This document shows, in pieces, positions 11,947-25,500 of a stretch of 64,000 nucleotides of DNA (positions are counted from its first letter, which is position 1; each line of letters opens with the position of its first letter). The notes under the pieces were generated by a model, which was not told where the DNA came from, searched no databases, and worked only from the letters and a program-made list of their open reading frames with translations. The translations under genes and the position numbers were made by a program. This stretch comes from Triops longicaudatus (lineage: Eukaryota; Arthropoda; Branchiopoda; Notostraca; Triopsidae): the NCBI GenBank assembly GCA_022885665.1, contig JAGQDJ010000031.1, forward strand, positions 310,001-374,000, read 5' to 3'.

Positions 11947-14900
11947 ATGATGGAGCTGGAAGACGCAGCGACAGCGGGAACAAATTGTGGTGGCTCTTCA
12001 ACGACCAAAAACCCATCCAGGTGGAAAAGAATGGGCTTGGAATGGAAGAAGCTATGGAAAAAGCACTCAGCCAACATTACCGAATACGACCCCAGCGCAA
12101 AAGTAGTCTATCTGGGCAATGTCCTCACTGGCTGGGCAAAAGGTGATTTTTTTCTCTCTTTCGGAATATTTTCCTTTATTCCAAAGTAATCCTTTCATTC
12201 GTACTTATACAATAAAACAAAATTACAAATTAACTGAAAATTTTTCAATTAAGCATTAATTTAAAATTCTAGTTCTGCTATTTATATTCTTTTCTTACAA
12301 CTGCTAAAGCTCTACAGTACAAAAGAACCTTAACTCTTACGGTTGGAAACTTGTACCATATAAACCGTCATAACTCCAGGGCTCTACAAGTCGAGACACA
12401 GATTTCCTCCGTTTACTTGCGGGTTTTCCCCAGAGATATTTTCAAAAGCGTCTGCAGTTTAATACACCATAGCATTTAGTTTTTACTGCGCCGTTTTGAG
12501 TTCAGGTTGTATTTTTTCCCGTGCATAGTGTTTTAGTTACATATTGTTCCTCAGAAGTCTACATACGGATTCCCAAAGCCATGCTATTCTCTTTTTTTTT
12601 TTAATCATAAGGATTGTTTAGATAATGTACCGACGACATAGAGGTCAAATAGGACAGATTCAAATATATTTGTCTTAAATGAAATCTGAAGTTGAAAAAT
12701 TTTAAAAACTATTCCTGAAGAATTTCACTAAAAGAATTATGCAAAAACGAAACAGGAGTAGAACACATTTAAGGCACGGCCGAATTCTTTATTTGGAAAA
12801 ATTCCAGTCAGTTAGTGAAAGTTAGGTCTTCGTTTTTTATTTTATAATCTTTTCGAAACGCGGATTAGAAAGTGACGCTAGAAGCCTTTGAAGCTAAACA
12901 TTTTCCCGCAAGGTGGAATGTGATGTTGTGTTACACAGAGAGTGAAAGGGAATGTTTGTTCTGTTACTATTTTAATTTATTACATATGAGTTTTTTTCAC
13001 CGTGACGTTGTGTAAGTTGTTATTCATGGGTTTCAGATGGGTGGAAACAACAAATTTCAGAATTAGGATTGGAAGTCATCTATGAAGTGCCATTGCTCTA
13101 TGCTCTTGATAGGGTACCTGCACGAAACTTTTTTAAAACCCCAAAAATAACGGTAACTTATCATATTGCTGAACACAAGACATGAAAGACAGGAGGATGC
13201 AGGATTTGAAGGACAAGGAGAAGCGTAAAAACTTGTTTCTCGCTTCAAACGCAGATCTGTAAGCACTGTACAGTTTTTCGAGGCACCTTATAAGGTACTT
13301 CAGGTCAGGGACAGTTTGACCAAACGACGACATGTTGTTCCTACCCGGTTTACCTCTCTCTTTTGTCACTCTTTTTGGCTCATTTTCGCCAGTCAAGAAT
13401 GAACGCATAATAAGGTGTCCCGTCCTTCAAGCACAATTATCAATTATTTATCCGTCAAACAGCGAAGTTTTTTTTTATTTGAACACCCGGCATCTAACTA
13501 GCTTTGGTCGACATTGAGCGGTAGACATTGTGTCAAGGAGTTAGACGGAATTCAACAGTGCAAGGACGCATCCCATTGCTATTGTATTACTAAAATAAGT
13601 AGATAGCGAATTTACCACTAAATATCTAGGGAAGAAACAGAAGCCATAAAAAATACCTTCCAGCATTAATTGTGCTACAGTATAATACACCTGAAATCGC
13701 TAAGTATTTCACGTAAAAAAGGAAAATCACATCCTGATTTTTTTCCCGTTTTCGCCACATACCGTTGAGTGCCACTTCGCATTATATACTACTTTGCGAC
13801 TAACTCATTTGGCAAGTCACTCAATGATCCAAGAATATCTTTCGATATTTTTCGATTACTAATGGCCGAAGTAACATATTCAGACTAAAAGCAAAGGTAG
13901 ACAATGTCCGATTATTGACTATGACTGATTTCTTAATTTTACGTTGAGGAGCGAGAATGGAATGTTTAAATTGTAAACCGAAAGTCATGACAGCCACCAA
14001 GCGTCCAATACTTGGGATAGGTTTGGCAAACCGGGTCAAGCTTAGTGTATGCAGGCCTTGGGCTTCAAGTCATTATCATCAAGTAGGATCTATTCCCGTC
14101 TTAACTCAATTATCGCCATACGTGACAATTGGCACGTTGATGCACTTAATCCTGGGTTGTTAACCAATACTGGAAGTTAGACTAGAAATGGAACGCAGCC
14201 AGAGAACTCCAAAATTTAAGCAATGGAACGTTCAGCGCTAGTAGTCATTTAGGAAAGCTCATGTTACAAACTTTTTTTTTTAAACGGATACTGGTTTTAT
14301 CTGACGAAAAAGTTAACGATATTACTCTTGTAGTACCCTATATTCAAATTCATATTTCTTTTGATTCAAAGGTGATGGATGCCTAGAAAAGCCGTTGTCC
14401 ACTTTATGGAGGAATTACTGCGGCAGTAATCGAACTGATGTGCACATGCGGGTCACTGTGTGCGCCTCGGGTTTGAAAGCAACCACGGAAGAACACGGTC
14501 TAACCGAGTACTGGGCTCATCGCATTACCTGGTCCTCCGCCCCTCAGGCTTACCCTCGTCTCTTTGCTTGGGTATACCGGCACGAAGGCCGACGTCTGAA
14601 GCAAGAGCTCCGTTGCCACGCTGTGCTTTGCACCAGCAGCCGTCAAGCTCGTCAACTCGCCAATCGTCTAGCTGAGCGTCTCAAGGAGGCACTGTACGAC
14701 TTCCGGCGCGAGAAACTTTGCAAACAAGCCGCTCGACTCAGCTTAGTCAACTGCGATTACGACGACCCCCATGCAGCCATTCCACGGCGGCGCGTGCTCC
14801 TCGCCTCCGGGAACAACTACCGTCCTCCCTTAGAGCGCTGCAAATCGGCTCCCCGACTTGGTGCTATTGAAGAATCACCGGACGAAGAGCAATTTGAAGA

Positions 14901-15744
14901 ACTGGCCAATGCCGGTACCTCTGCTTTTCAGCCCAGTTTCCTAAGCGCCTTGCAGTTCCGTAGTAATGTCGGTGCAATCGCAAAAGGCAGTGGCTGCATT
15001 CCTCACAGCAGATCTTTCCCTTTAGCACCTATTCCCGAAGACATTGGACGCCCACTCGTGGACGACGTTAGCCCTGCCAGTACCCCAAGTGACTCGAGTA
15101 CTCATTTCGAAGCTCCTACTCAAATGTCTCCTTTGCCTCCTTCTAAGCCTTCAAGACCTTTGACTCCGCCCTCAGTGGCCTTGGACGCTCTGCCAGTACT
15201 CCCAGACAGTGCTTCCAAAGTTGCGGCTTGGGAAGTATCGGCACCTACTCGCCCTATTATAAGGCGGGCTAGTCAACCCGGAGGAAAGACGGTATGGACA
15301 GAGCCAATTCCCTTTCCTCGGAAAAGACGCAATAGCGCCACAGCGCGACTGAGTCACGCACCTCATGTAACGCCCCCAGCGACTGACGTACCGGCATTGC
15401 AGTGTGGATTGATGAACAGTTTAGAAGAAGAGATGCAACACTTCCGGATCGATTCGGCCCTTGATTTGGACCCCGAAGAGCCGGATTCACTCAGTGATTC
15501 CCCACCCTCCTCTGCGGGCCACAGCCCCATCGCCTTCTTGCGGTGCAATCGTTCCAAGCGACTCCAAGATCAAGAAGATCAGGACAATATCAGTGACGAG
15601 AGTGGCTATTCAGAAGAAAAAGACCTTGGCTCCAATTCTTCTACAGGGTCAGACGTCGCCACGCCCCCTTCGGTTCGGGATTCTCAGCGGATGACTGCCA
15701 GTGTTGCTTCCCAATTCTGTGAAGAATTTACTCTTAATTTGTGA
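11947..15744 (+). CDS. FAM43-family protein with PTB/PID domain
   Basis: Two coding exons, 11947-12142 and 14372-15744, join in phase 1 (AAAG/gtgatt ... aaag/GT) to give 522 residues. The joint falls inside the phosphotyrosine-binding (PID) domain, at about residues 44-180. YDPSAKVVYLGN near residues 47-58 matches the FAM43 motif that begins the domain, and YWAHRITW, FAWVYRHEG and LRCHAVLC near residues 112-152 are typical of FAM43A/B. ERCKSAPRLG further on is also family-like. The rest is a long Ser/Pro-rich, probably disordered tail, so the protein is somewhat longer than vertebrate FAM43A (about 420). FAM43 proteins are presumed adaptors, and their molecular role is poorly known. A splice acceptor ending at 11756 implies a 5' untranslated exon starting at 11757. 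The 2.2-kb intron shows nothing recognisable. Confidence 0.9.
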
Positions 15745-15925
15745 ATTTGCTGTATTACTGAAGTGTCGTGGCTTCCACAAAGCGAAAAAATCTTCCATTT
15801 TATGAAAATGACGCCGTCCTTTTAAGCATGGGATTTTAAAAAAAGACTATCGCAATAATGTCGTTTTATGATTTTCCGTTGACGTAACTTTTTAAGTGAC
15901 GAACAAAATTGTAAATCAATTCATC

Positions 15926-15931
15926 AATAAA
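15926..15931 (+). terminator. Poly(A) signal of the FAM43-like gene
   Basis: AATAAA lies 182 bases after the stop codon. It gives a plausible 3' end that stays clear of the convergent glycogenin gene. Confidence 0.6.
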
Positions 15932-16543
15932 CCGTAATCCATTAAATACCGAACAATTTGTGTTCTTTACTTTTCTATAACCAAGCGCTTATTGTTTATT
16001 CAATTCACTTTGTTTTTCATTTGTTCCACTTTTTCTTCTGTTAGATTAGGTTTCGTTTCTTGCCAAAGAAACAAATATGGCAACAATGAATCTCCACCAC
16101 CACCACCACAAAACAAAAACTTTAGCTTACACATCGCACAGAAACAGGAAAGACCTTTGGCTGGGCTCTGCCCTTATTTTAACTGACTTTCCTGTTTCAA
16201 GAAACAAAAACAAGAGCAGATAAACTGGAGCTTCTTAAAGAACTAATGAAGACTAGCGCAAATAATTTGAAATGAGTTAACTGGGTACGCTTGCAGATAT
16301 ATACCCACTGAAAGCGCAAAAATTAGACGAAGACAAAAATGTTCTTTGAAGGCCTAATAAGATACACAACCAAGGCCTATGGAACATTCCCTTAATCTCC
16401 TTTTAACCTGTTACTGAGCCTTTCACTAAGAAAGAAACTAAACGAACACGCTTGTAAATTGTGCATCATCTGAACATAGCAAGAGGGAGGCGGAGATTCT
16501 GACTTTCTTTTATACCCCCGGTCAGAAAGGAAGAGCCAAACTT
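15932..16543. other. Convergent 3' gap between the FAM43-like gene and glycogenin
   Basis: Untranslated sequence between two genes that point at each other. On the minus strand an AATAAA (plus-strand TTTATT at 15995-16000) could end the glycogenin transcript about 545 bases after its stop. The two 3' ends would then nearly meet. Confidence 0.4.
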
Positions 16544-19500
16544 TCACTCAGCGAGAAGCGGTACAAAGTCTTTTTCTTTGGACGCTGAACGGCGAAGCGT
16601 TTCGTTGATTTTAGACATGATCGAATCGAAAGAATCCCGGCCCCGGTAATCAATGTCTCCACGTTCCCATGCTTCCTGGTGGGAGCGTTTCTGGAGTGCC
16701 TTCCATTCTTCAGTATTGAGAAGATGCGGTGACGCAGTTGGCACAGAACTTCCACCATTGTTCAAATTCAAACTATCCATGGAAGCTACCAATCCGTACT
16801 GATTTGTGACCGCATAGTGTTCCATTCCCCGTGATAAATGTGGAATGAGGAAAAAGGCAATACATTAGGTTATTTTGCAAAAATATAACGATGATCTAAT
16901 ACGGTTCAATGAATATAGGTTTCTGGCTCTTTAGGGATTAGCGTTAATTCAAGCATGGATGAAAGCTCCCACGCTAGCCCCCAACGCATGCAATTCCCAA
17001 CGAATTCCGTGACTTACATGTTCATCCGACACGTGTGTCGAAGGGTTAGGAACTGAGGTCACCCGAGCTGGCTATATGTCAGTAGAACAAATTGAACACG
17101 GATGGTTAATGTACGAAATATTAGTAATAATTCCAAGTTCCAAAGAGAATTCTAATTCCAAACGTCTGAACTTGCAACTCGCACTTGACTCCAACTGGAT
17201 TCAATACTACTAAACGTCAAACATATAACATTGCATACACAGCACTAAAAAGAAGTCTTTACTCCGTAATTTTCTATAATGAACAGACTCAATGTCTGTT
17301 TAATTATTAAGCCTGTTGTTTAATTATTAATTCTTACCAACAACTCAAATAAGCCTTTCTACATATCGCTATGATGCCACAAACACAATTTAAAATACTA
17401 AGCCTCTTTTCATTTTACCTCGGGCAAAACAATGAACATAATTATCCACAACATTGTCTTGCAGTTGACGGATTGACAAATGGAAGATCAATTTTCTTTC
17501 GAGCAATAATAATGCTGCATAAACAGCAACTCGAGACCATAAAACGGGTTTGTCCCATTCTTTGCAAGCTAGCCTACCCTAGTGTATTTAATTGCTTTAC
17601 TTTATTCGTCTTTTCAAATGTGAAAAACTTATCTTTGGCCAGGCATATTAAGATTATAATGCTTATTAAGCGTATAGGAAAAAAGCACATAGGACGCAAC
17701 TTTGCTGCAACGTTAGATTCATTTGGTAGTGGCGAGAGTTGCACACGAAAATGAGAAGAACTCGTAACACTAATTAATTAAAGGTAAATTTCTTTGAAAA
17801 TAATGCGAAAATACACCAGTCGTGCATAACAGTTGTGCAACAGCAACTGTTCCAACAGAAAATTTTCCACAACTATGGAGACAAAATTTTAGTACTACTG
17901 TACTACACAAATAACAAGCTTTCGAGTTTTTATCGAGCTTTGGGTTGTCTGAAGTATAGAGTAGAGTATTTAAGGATAAACTGGGCTGTAAACAGCCATA
18001 CAGCTACGGGAAAAAGACTTGGGAAAATAGCTATTCAACAAAACCAACAACTGATCTGTTGTGTCGGTCAAATATTAGGAACGTCACAAAAACGCAGACA
18101 ACACTTTGTTAAATGGCTTCACCCAGCGCGCCACATTATTCATTAACAGGTTTTCCGCCCGAAAAGAAGATTACCAGGACAAAAAAAGGGGAAAGAGATG
18201 TAGGGTCTATAGAGACAAACTGCTAATCCTAAGCCCCGCCTCCTTATCACGCCCACTTCGTGCAAAATCGACGCTGTAGCCTCCAATTGCATGTGGCCCA
18301 AACATTTTGCGCCATCCCTTTAACTAAAAAAATCCACGTCTTGAGACGATATTAGGACAAACAAACGCTCCCCCCCACGAACAGCAAGCACAGGACGATA
18401 AAAACTCCCTACTTCTACAACAAACTTTATCTCTCAGTGCTTCTTTTCCATTGCTGATGCGCCGCGGTCATAGCATAAAGGAGAGCAGGGCAGCAATAAA
18501 GGTAACAAAGGCCTATCAAAACTGTCTAAAAAAACTTACAGAAGAAGCTTGGGTTTCCGATTCCACCGACAGGGGTTCACGGACCATCTGCTCTTCTTGC
18601 TGTTGTTGTTCTGGTTGTTGATCTCGCTTTACTTCTGGGACATTGTCCGACTCAGTTTCAGGTGCAAACCAGTCGAAACCTGAAGGCTCAACTAGCTCTT
18701 GCTCATGCAATTCGATTCCCGTGGAAGGTAGAAGTGGAGAAGAGGAGCGGGGAGGAGTTAAGGGGGCGGGGCTTGGACTAGCATTCACGTTCCCATCGTC
18801 CGAGCTGCGCAACGTTTCAAGTGAAGTAGGGTGCGGGGAGGACGGGCGAGGGGTGTGGTTATACGTATTGGAAGTTGTTAGAACAGTGGGCGGATTTTCC
18901 CTGGCCTGACCAACCGCCTTAACTTCTACATATTGCGCTAAGGAAGATGTTCGAAGCAAGGGAATTTGAGCGTCTCGCGACTTTTTTGTGTAAAATATCA
19001 GGCCGCAGAAACGAAGAGACGGGATCACAGGTTTTGTTTTTCAATACGAAACCCACAACAAACGGACAAAAGCAACGAAAGAACGAAAGAAGATGAAAAA
19101 CGAAAGAAATCGCCAACAGTTAACAAAAAGAAAACATGGTAATCCAAGAGAAAAATATCATGCGGAAGTTAAAAATCTGAATTTTTATTATGAAAAACGT
19201 GCCATTTTGCTTTTTATTTAAAAATTAAAATAACCTTGAAAAGTTGTTAACGGCGGGTTAGGATCTACTTACCATTTCAAGAGAGAGAAGGTGTTGAACG
19301 TCTTCTCGGAAAATGTGCCACCACGAATTCAAGTGCTCTTGGCTGTAATAAACCGCTTGCGATGCAGCGTCAGTGCAGTGCCAGGGCTTCTTGGTACCCA
19401 AAAAGTGAACGATACGAACGTCCTGTCCAAACCTGAAAAAAAAAAAGATTTAAAATCTTTTTTTCGTTGCTCAGAAATATAGCAATTTCCTTTCTCTTCG

Positions 19501-21663
19501 AAATTATCCCCCTGCCTGACAAAATTACACGCGGCGTGGATACTTTTCAAAAATGGCATAGCAAACTGAAAATTCTTTTAAGTTGTCAGGTGGAAATTAA
19601 TTAATAGCTTTACTAAAGAAAAACTTTTTCGTCAAAAAACACTTATTTTTTGCAAAAATCCACCGATTACATTAATCGACTAATTAATATTGCTGCTCGA
19701 AAGTTAATAGCGTGCGCCATCTACTGAAAATAATAAAGCGACATTGATGAGAACAGCGGTATTAAATTTAAGAAATTGTTCTTCATTTTAAAATCAAATC
19801 AACTTCCTGTTGCAACTGTACGAACTGTAGAGCTCAGAACGGAGTCTATCAGAGTTCTCAGTGTTTTAACGTTAGATATGGTCACGAATTCCTAATACAT
19901 GTTACAGAATAAGGATACAAAACAAAATAAGAAAATGACAATTAATTATCTTATAAACGTAATTACTGTCGATAAGCTGGCAAGTAGGTGTACACGGATG
20001 TGCCCGACATATTGTAGACGAACGGTAAACGCCGTGAAATATCCCCAGTGGCCCAGCCGGAGAAGTACAGATTTAGAAGTCCTTGGTCGCCACCTGCAAA
20101 CAATTCAAAATCATTACGAACAACTCTTTTTGCTTAACAAACTGAAAAAGTATACACGAAAACTAACAAAAGTAGAGGATATACAAAAGTAAATTGTGTA
20201 TCCATGAAAAGGGCGAAAACAAAACGTATTTCGAAATGTTTTCTTTTTTCCCCCTATTTAATTTCTTTTCCACGGTCATCGCTAACAGACGGTTTAAATT
20301 ACTTCTTGGCAGTGACAAGACAACATGTGATAAGCACTAGCAGCTACGGAATGTGCCAAATTAAATGAAACCCTGAAAAAAAAATTGGACGGTCTTACCT
20401 TCTTGGTTCCCAACATAAAAACATGAGAGCCAAGCGTGTACAAATTCACAAGAGATCAAATAACTTTTCTGATTCAAGTTCCCTCAACAGCTAAACGACA
20501 AAAATATATTACCATCAAAGCTTCCATGGTCGACAGCGAATTGCAGCAAATTATGATACGTTTCTAGTGACGGTTTGAAGACAAACACGCCCGAATTGAA
20601 ACAATCTGGCCAGCCCGCGTCAGGAGCGGCTGATAACTCTTCGCGATCAAACAAATCATCACAATTTCTCACAACCTATAGAATGGACAGAATCTGCTAT
20701 TATATCTGCCGGAAATAAAAGTTACTAAAAATAATAACGATAAAATATTCAAAGCCAGTACCAAGGTATCTGCGTCAAGGAAGACAGCTTTCTCGTATTG
20801 AACTAGCTTCCAGCAATGAATTTTCGTGAAAGTGATGCCTAATTCCGGACGAGCCATTAAAGCCAAGTGGGTCGTATCGTGGGAATCCAGAACGTTAACT
20901 TCTTCGACCCAATCGAAAACTTCAGAGAGACGATCCCTGAGAAAAACCAGACACAGTAAAAATATGATGAAGAAGCAACATTTTCTCGGAAGAACGAAAA
21001 ATATGAATTGGTCCGCAAAGGCAATACAATACCCGCGAGATTCTCAACTACCCGACAACTCTTTTTTTTTTCTTGTACCTCATCGCAGGAGACACGTTGG
21101 GGCCAACCAAAACTGCTTTTTGTCGCAACGAACCGACTCTCTGAAGCGACGAGGCCAAAACCAAAGCTCCGACAGCGTAGACATCATTAGTGCAGAGAGT
21201 AACCCACGCTTCGTTGGTTACTATGGATGAAATTGTAATGGCATCAGAACGTAAGCAAGAAAACCGGTAATGTAGGGATTTCCAAAAATGGACAACAAAG
21301 TCGTGGTACAAGTGGGGTAAAAATTCAGGCCAGGCGAACAACTGTACCACTACACTCCTCTGGGGTTAGCTGCCGGAAATAACTAAAAGTTATTTTGGGA
21401 GACGTTGCAGTTAAAAAGCACATGAGTGTGTACGCAGCAAAACGCTACGACCGTTTTTCCTGAACTATGTAAGCGCGCTACTTTGGTCTCCTACAATAAA
21501 GAGCTGCATTTTGACATTTCGGAAAAAAGTGATACACAAAAATATGCAGACGTTTTCGTTAATCAAGGCAAGTTGAGAAACTAAAAGTAAATAAAAGGGT
21601 TGGGAATTTCGAGCAGTGGGATTACGGAATACAAGGGTTAGATTTTTGTGTACCTCTGTCCAT
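16544..21663 (-). CDS. GYG: Glycogenin, self-glucosylating primer of glycogen synthesis
   Basis: Eight coding exons on minus, from the 5' end: 21654-21663, 21079-21220, 20762-20936, 20513-20675, 19967-20093, 19273-19432, 18540-18980 and 16544-16798. They sum to 491 codons (490 residues), and every joint keeps the frame. The N-terminal GT8 glucosyltransferase domain spans about residues 4-240. It shows EAWVTLCTNDVYAVGALVL at the start, the metal-binding DAD at 105-107, GWPDCFNSGVF, and SFDGGDQGLLN. YTYLPAYRQFG places the expected autoglucosylated tyrosine at about Tyr200. A low-complexity Ser/Pro/Gln linker (exon 18540-18980) precedes the C-terminal glycogen-synthase-binding segment WERGDIDYRGRDSFDSI. 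The enzyme builds a short glucose chain on itself in the cytosol, which glycogen synthase then extends. The first coding exon carries only M-D-R and one base; it was chosen because its phase-1 donor (ACAGAG/gtacac) fits the next acceptor exactly. Confidence 0.95.
17297..17330. repeat. 14-bp direct repeat, two copies, in a glycogenin intron
   Basis: TGTTTAATTATTAA occurs at 17297-17310 and again at 17317-17330. It is a small local duplication with period 20 in AT-rich intron DNA. Confidence 0.7.
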
Positions 21664-22546
21664 TGTTGATGGAAGCAAAGCAACAGAACAATTGGTAAAA
21701 GAAAGCGTTGTCACAAATGTTGACACACTATGATCGACGTTTTATGAACCAATGTCGGGTCTGCAAACGGTTATCCACACAAGGAGAGAACGTGTTTTGC
21801 CTTATTCCATCTGCTTGCTCCACGGCACCACTCCATAAGTCACGCCTCCACCTCTAGGCAAAGGCGACCTAAAGCCCCGCCCAACGTTTGAGATTCCTGT
21901 CCTCACGTCACTGCCATTCGTTTTTTCTTACAAATGGAAAAAAAATCAATAAAAAACTTCAGAAGTTTAAAGCGTTTTAAAATTACATTCAAATACACTT
22001 CCATTAATTGTATTTGTAACGAACTACGTAACTCGGCGATAGCTGATTTTTAATGCCGGATTCCTTGACGATTATTTTCTAGCAATTCGAGCAGCAATTT
22101 CCGAGATCTGGCGACAAAATAAATATATTCCATTGTGCAAGCTTCCTGGCAGATTTATGATCGCCACAGTTTTTCAGTCATCGGCAGAACTTCGGTAAAA
22201 TATTTCGTGAATTATGCAGTCTTCGTTTATATAAATACCAACAGATGGCTTCAAAATAAAAACATTTGAACGTCATGTAAGACGGCTAATCAAACTGCAA
22301 CTTTTTAATTTTCACAGCATGTCATATAGCTTTGTTTCTTTCCCTCTTTTCTTCTACTCTAGTTCTTTTTTTTCGTTTTTTTTTTTTTTTTGCTTCTCGC
22401 AAAATTATCGTCAGCTATAATACTTTTGCGTATTCAAATAGCGTATCCTGTCGTAAATATTGTAGTGTATAGTCAGTAAATTAAATTAAAACATCAGACT
22501 GAAACGCAAAAAATTAACAATATGAGCCGTTGTGGAAAAAAACGAT
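21664..22546. other. Gap between DHX33 3' end and glycogenin 5' end
   Basis: Both flanking genes read on minus, so this holds the glycogenin promoter and 5' leader and the DHX33 3' untranslated region. A CG-containing patch at about 21820-21910 and a long T run near 22367-22391 are visible. No open frame looks coding. Confidence 0.5.
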
Positions 22547-25500
22547 CTATTGCTGTTCAGCTCTTCTTACGCATTTTATCAGTTGCATCGTTTCTACGGA
22601 AATTACTTCTTGTACCCATTCCGGTTGAATAACCGAAACATTTTTCACGTAACGATTGCCAGTTTGGACCAATTCCGTGAAAACTACACACTCTGGTTTG
22701 CAGCCAAACAGAACTGACGACGGGTGAATCAAAACTTTTTGCTTGGAACCCAACTACAACAAAACGTAAAATAATAGAAAGATTAATTGTTACCCTGCAT
22801 AAGACAAAAGGTGAAAAGTAAAAGATTTTTTTCAGATTTAAAGATTTTTTTTTTTTTAAAAGTTCTATCTCGTTTAATTTTTAATTGTAAGACATGATTA
22901 AGAAAGGCCTGACGGAAATTCTTGTGTAGTATCTGTTCAAAACTTTTTCGTAGAACCTACCGTAACATAACCACCTTCACGCTGCAATTCCGCTACGGAT
23001 AGAAACAAACCCTGCAAAAGACAACGTCGAATAGGTTCTGTAGCTGGGAGACAGGATTGAACTGGAAGATGATTGCGCTGGCAAATCTCTTTCAATTGTT
23101 TCTTCACTTCTACAGCGTACATCAAGCTTCGATAGTTAACGAAGTTATCCCGACACCATGCCTGGACAAAAGCACGTAAAATCAAAATCCTTGCAGACCT
23201 TACTAAGGTTTGATTCGAACGTACTTTGCTTTGCTTGTTGCTGTTAAAAGCTCGAAAGATATTTAACAAAGTAATGTGATCGCCTTCAGTGGAATGGAAT
23301 TTCTGACGAGCTGACAGTGCCCTCTCCCGTTCGTTCATGGCGTTTACGAATATGGCATCCGAGGATAAGAGCGCAACGATACTCAACACTTCTTCCCTGC
23401 GTTCAAATTAAACATGCTGAATCAACAATAGATTTGCAAAAATGCAAATAAGCGTTAAAAACGGTACGAAACAGTAAAAAGCTCTTCAACATTTAATTTA
23501 CTTACAGACAGTTAAGATCTTTCGCTGATAAAAGAATTTTGGTAAAACGCGGATCAAGGGGAAACGCGGCCATCTGATGTCCAATCTCACTTAATTGCTT
23601 TTCCTCTAAAGACTTGAGTGCTCCTAATAGGTAAAGCTCTACCATTGCGCCTTGTATTAACTGCAGGATAAAATTCTTGTGAAAATCAAACACCAGTGTT
23701 AAACTGTTTTACTTTTTTGTCTGGTTTGTCCATGAAATCAAAATTAGCAGGATCCTTGATACCCAAAGCTAGTAACTGCAGCATGACTGTGGTTAAACTA
23801 CACCGCTGAATCTCTGGAACACTATTTGTACGCAAGGAATCAAATTCCTAAAACGAAAATAAATGCACAGATACGAGAACAGTAATCAATAGTGCAGTGG
23901 TCGGCAACCTACGCACCGCGTGCTGGAACCGACCCACGTACCCAATTTATCCGGCCGCGGTGCTCGGACAGAAAATTACACTTAAAAGAAAGTAGCAAGT
24001 TTGGGGTTGAAAAGAGCATACAAAGTATCATTTCTTTAAAAGTCAAGTGCAACTTTAATTGAAAAGGGGATCTTTATAAAGAATCCGTCGTTATTTTGTG
24101 CTTAAGTTATACCGATTAGGTATTTTTTAATGGCTAATCTGGCCCGCAGCCACCTCGCAAGGCTTTTAACGGCCCGCGAAGGAGAAAAGGTTGCCGACCC
24201 CTGCAACGGTGGATACTGATTTAGGCAAAAGCACGACGCATCACAATGAACGTCGTCGTTAAAGTAGACAAAAACATTTTACTGGTTTTGTTAAGCATCT
24301 GTAGCAAGTACCAGCGGCCTGTCGGCCCGCTCGCCCTGCTCGCTGCCATGCTTGCGCTTGAGAAATTCTCTGAACACTTAAAACGTCCAATCCAGTTGCG
24401 GGCACATGATTCCTGGATTAAAATAAATAAATAAATAAAAAAATCAAAATAAGCTGTAAGAAAGTGAAATAAAACGTACCGCGCCTTGACCCGTCCAGAA
24501 TCAATAACGAAATGAATACCGTCGATAGTTACAGATGTTTCAGCAATATTCGTACTCACAACAACTTTGCGCATTCCAGCCATTGTAGCTTTAAACGCTT
24601 CCATTTGTTGATGAGGCGGCAATGACGCGAATAAAGGACAGACTTTCATAGGCGGAAATTTTTTATCCAATTCCTGGTCAAGGGTTAAAACGTAACGACA
24701 ATAAAAGAATAAAACGTTGACTAAGGGTCATACTTTGACAAGTTTCCTTGTGTGCCGCACGAAAGATTCTATTTCCTCTTGTCCAGTCAGGAATACCAAT
24801 ACATGCTGACTATAAAAAAATAGTCTCAAATTTTCACGAGGACTATCCAGTCATAGATAAAACTTCCTAATAAAACGCGCAAAAATATTCTCAAAGATTT
24901 TGCTAGATGCTTCCCTGTTTTATATCACCCTGCATGAAATGCAAAGTTCTAGTTTTGCGATAGCATTCGTAAGAAGTCAGACGAACGACTTGTGGATTTG
25001 ACTAGGAAAATATGTTAAAGAAAACACATCCATATTTAGACTGGCAATTTTTTTTTTCGGGTCGAAGACAGTCGAAGTCGACAATACATCGTCTTCTTTT
25101 GTCGGTCGTCTTTTAAACTGACAAATAAAAAAAAAAATTTCGGGGGTACTTACTCCGCTGGAGCTTCGCGATGAATTTGGAAAAGAGTAACCATGCTAGC
25201 AAATAGATAATCCTCTTGAGCTTGCTTGGCGTGGAATACATCAATAGGAAACTGCCTTCCTTCCAGATAAAGTACGGGCGCTTTGTTAAAATAATTACTA
25301 AAATGATCTACATCCATGGTTGCTGACATGACAATGACCTGGAAAGAACGAGAAAGATAATTAAATATAGTCTTCACTTGTTTTCGTTTTTTGTCGAATT
25401 TCCTTTATATTTTTTTTGCCTGTTTTGCGAAAGCTGACTACCAATTAAATTCGACATTTACTTTTAAATGCGGTAGAAACTGCTCTTTACGCTGTTTTTG

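Noticed and set aside
13133..13408. Minus-strand frame inside the FAM43-like intron, including MSSFGQTVPDLKYLIRCLEK
   Set aside because: Part of it looks amphipathic and protein-like, but there is no homology I can name, no matching exon and no transcription signal.
17371..18146. Two long plus-strand frames (127 and 103 codons) in the large glycogenin intron
   Set aside because: Composition follows the local AT bias, there is no recognisable domain, and no splice or promoter context links them. Probably chance frames.
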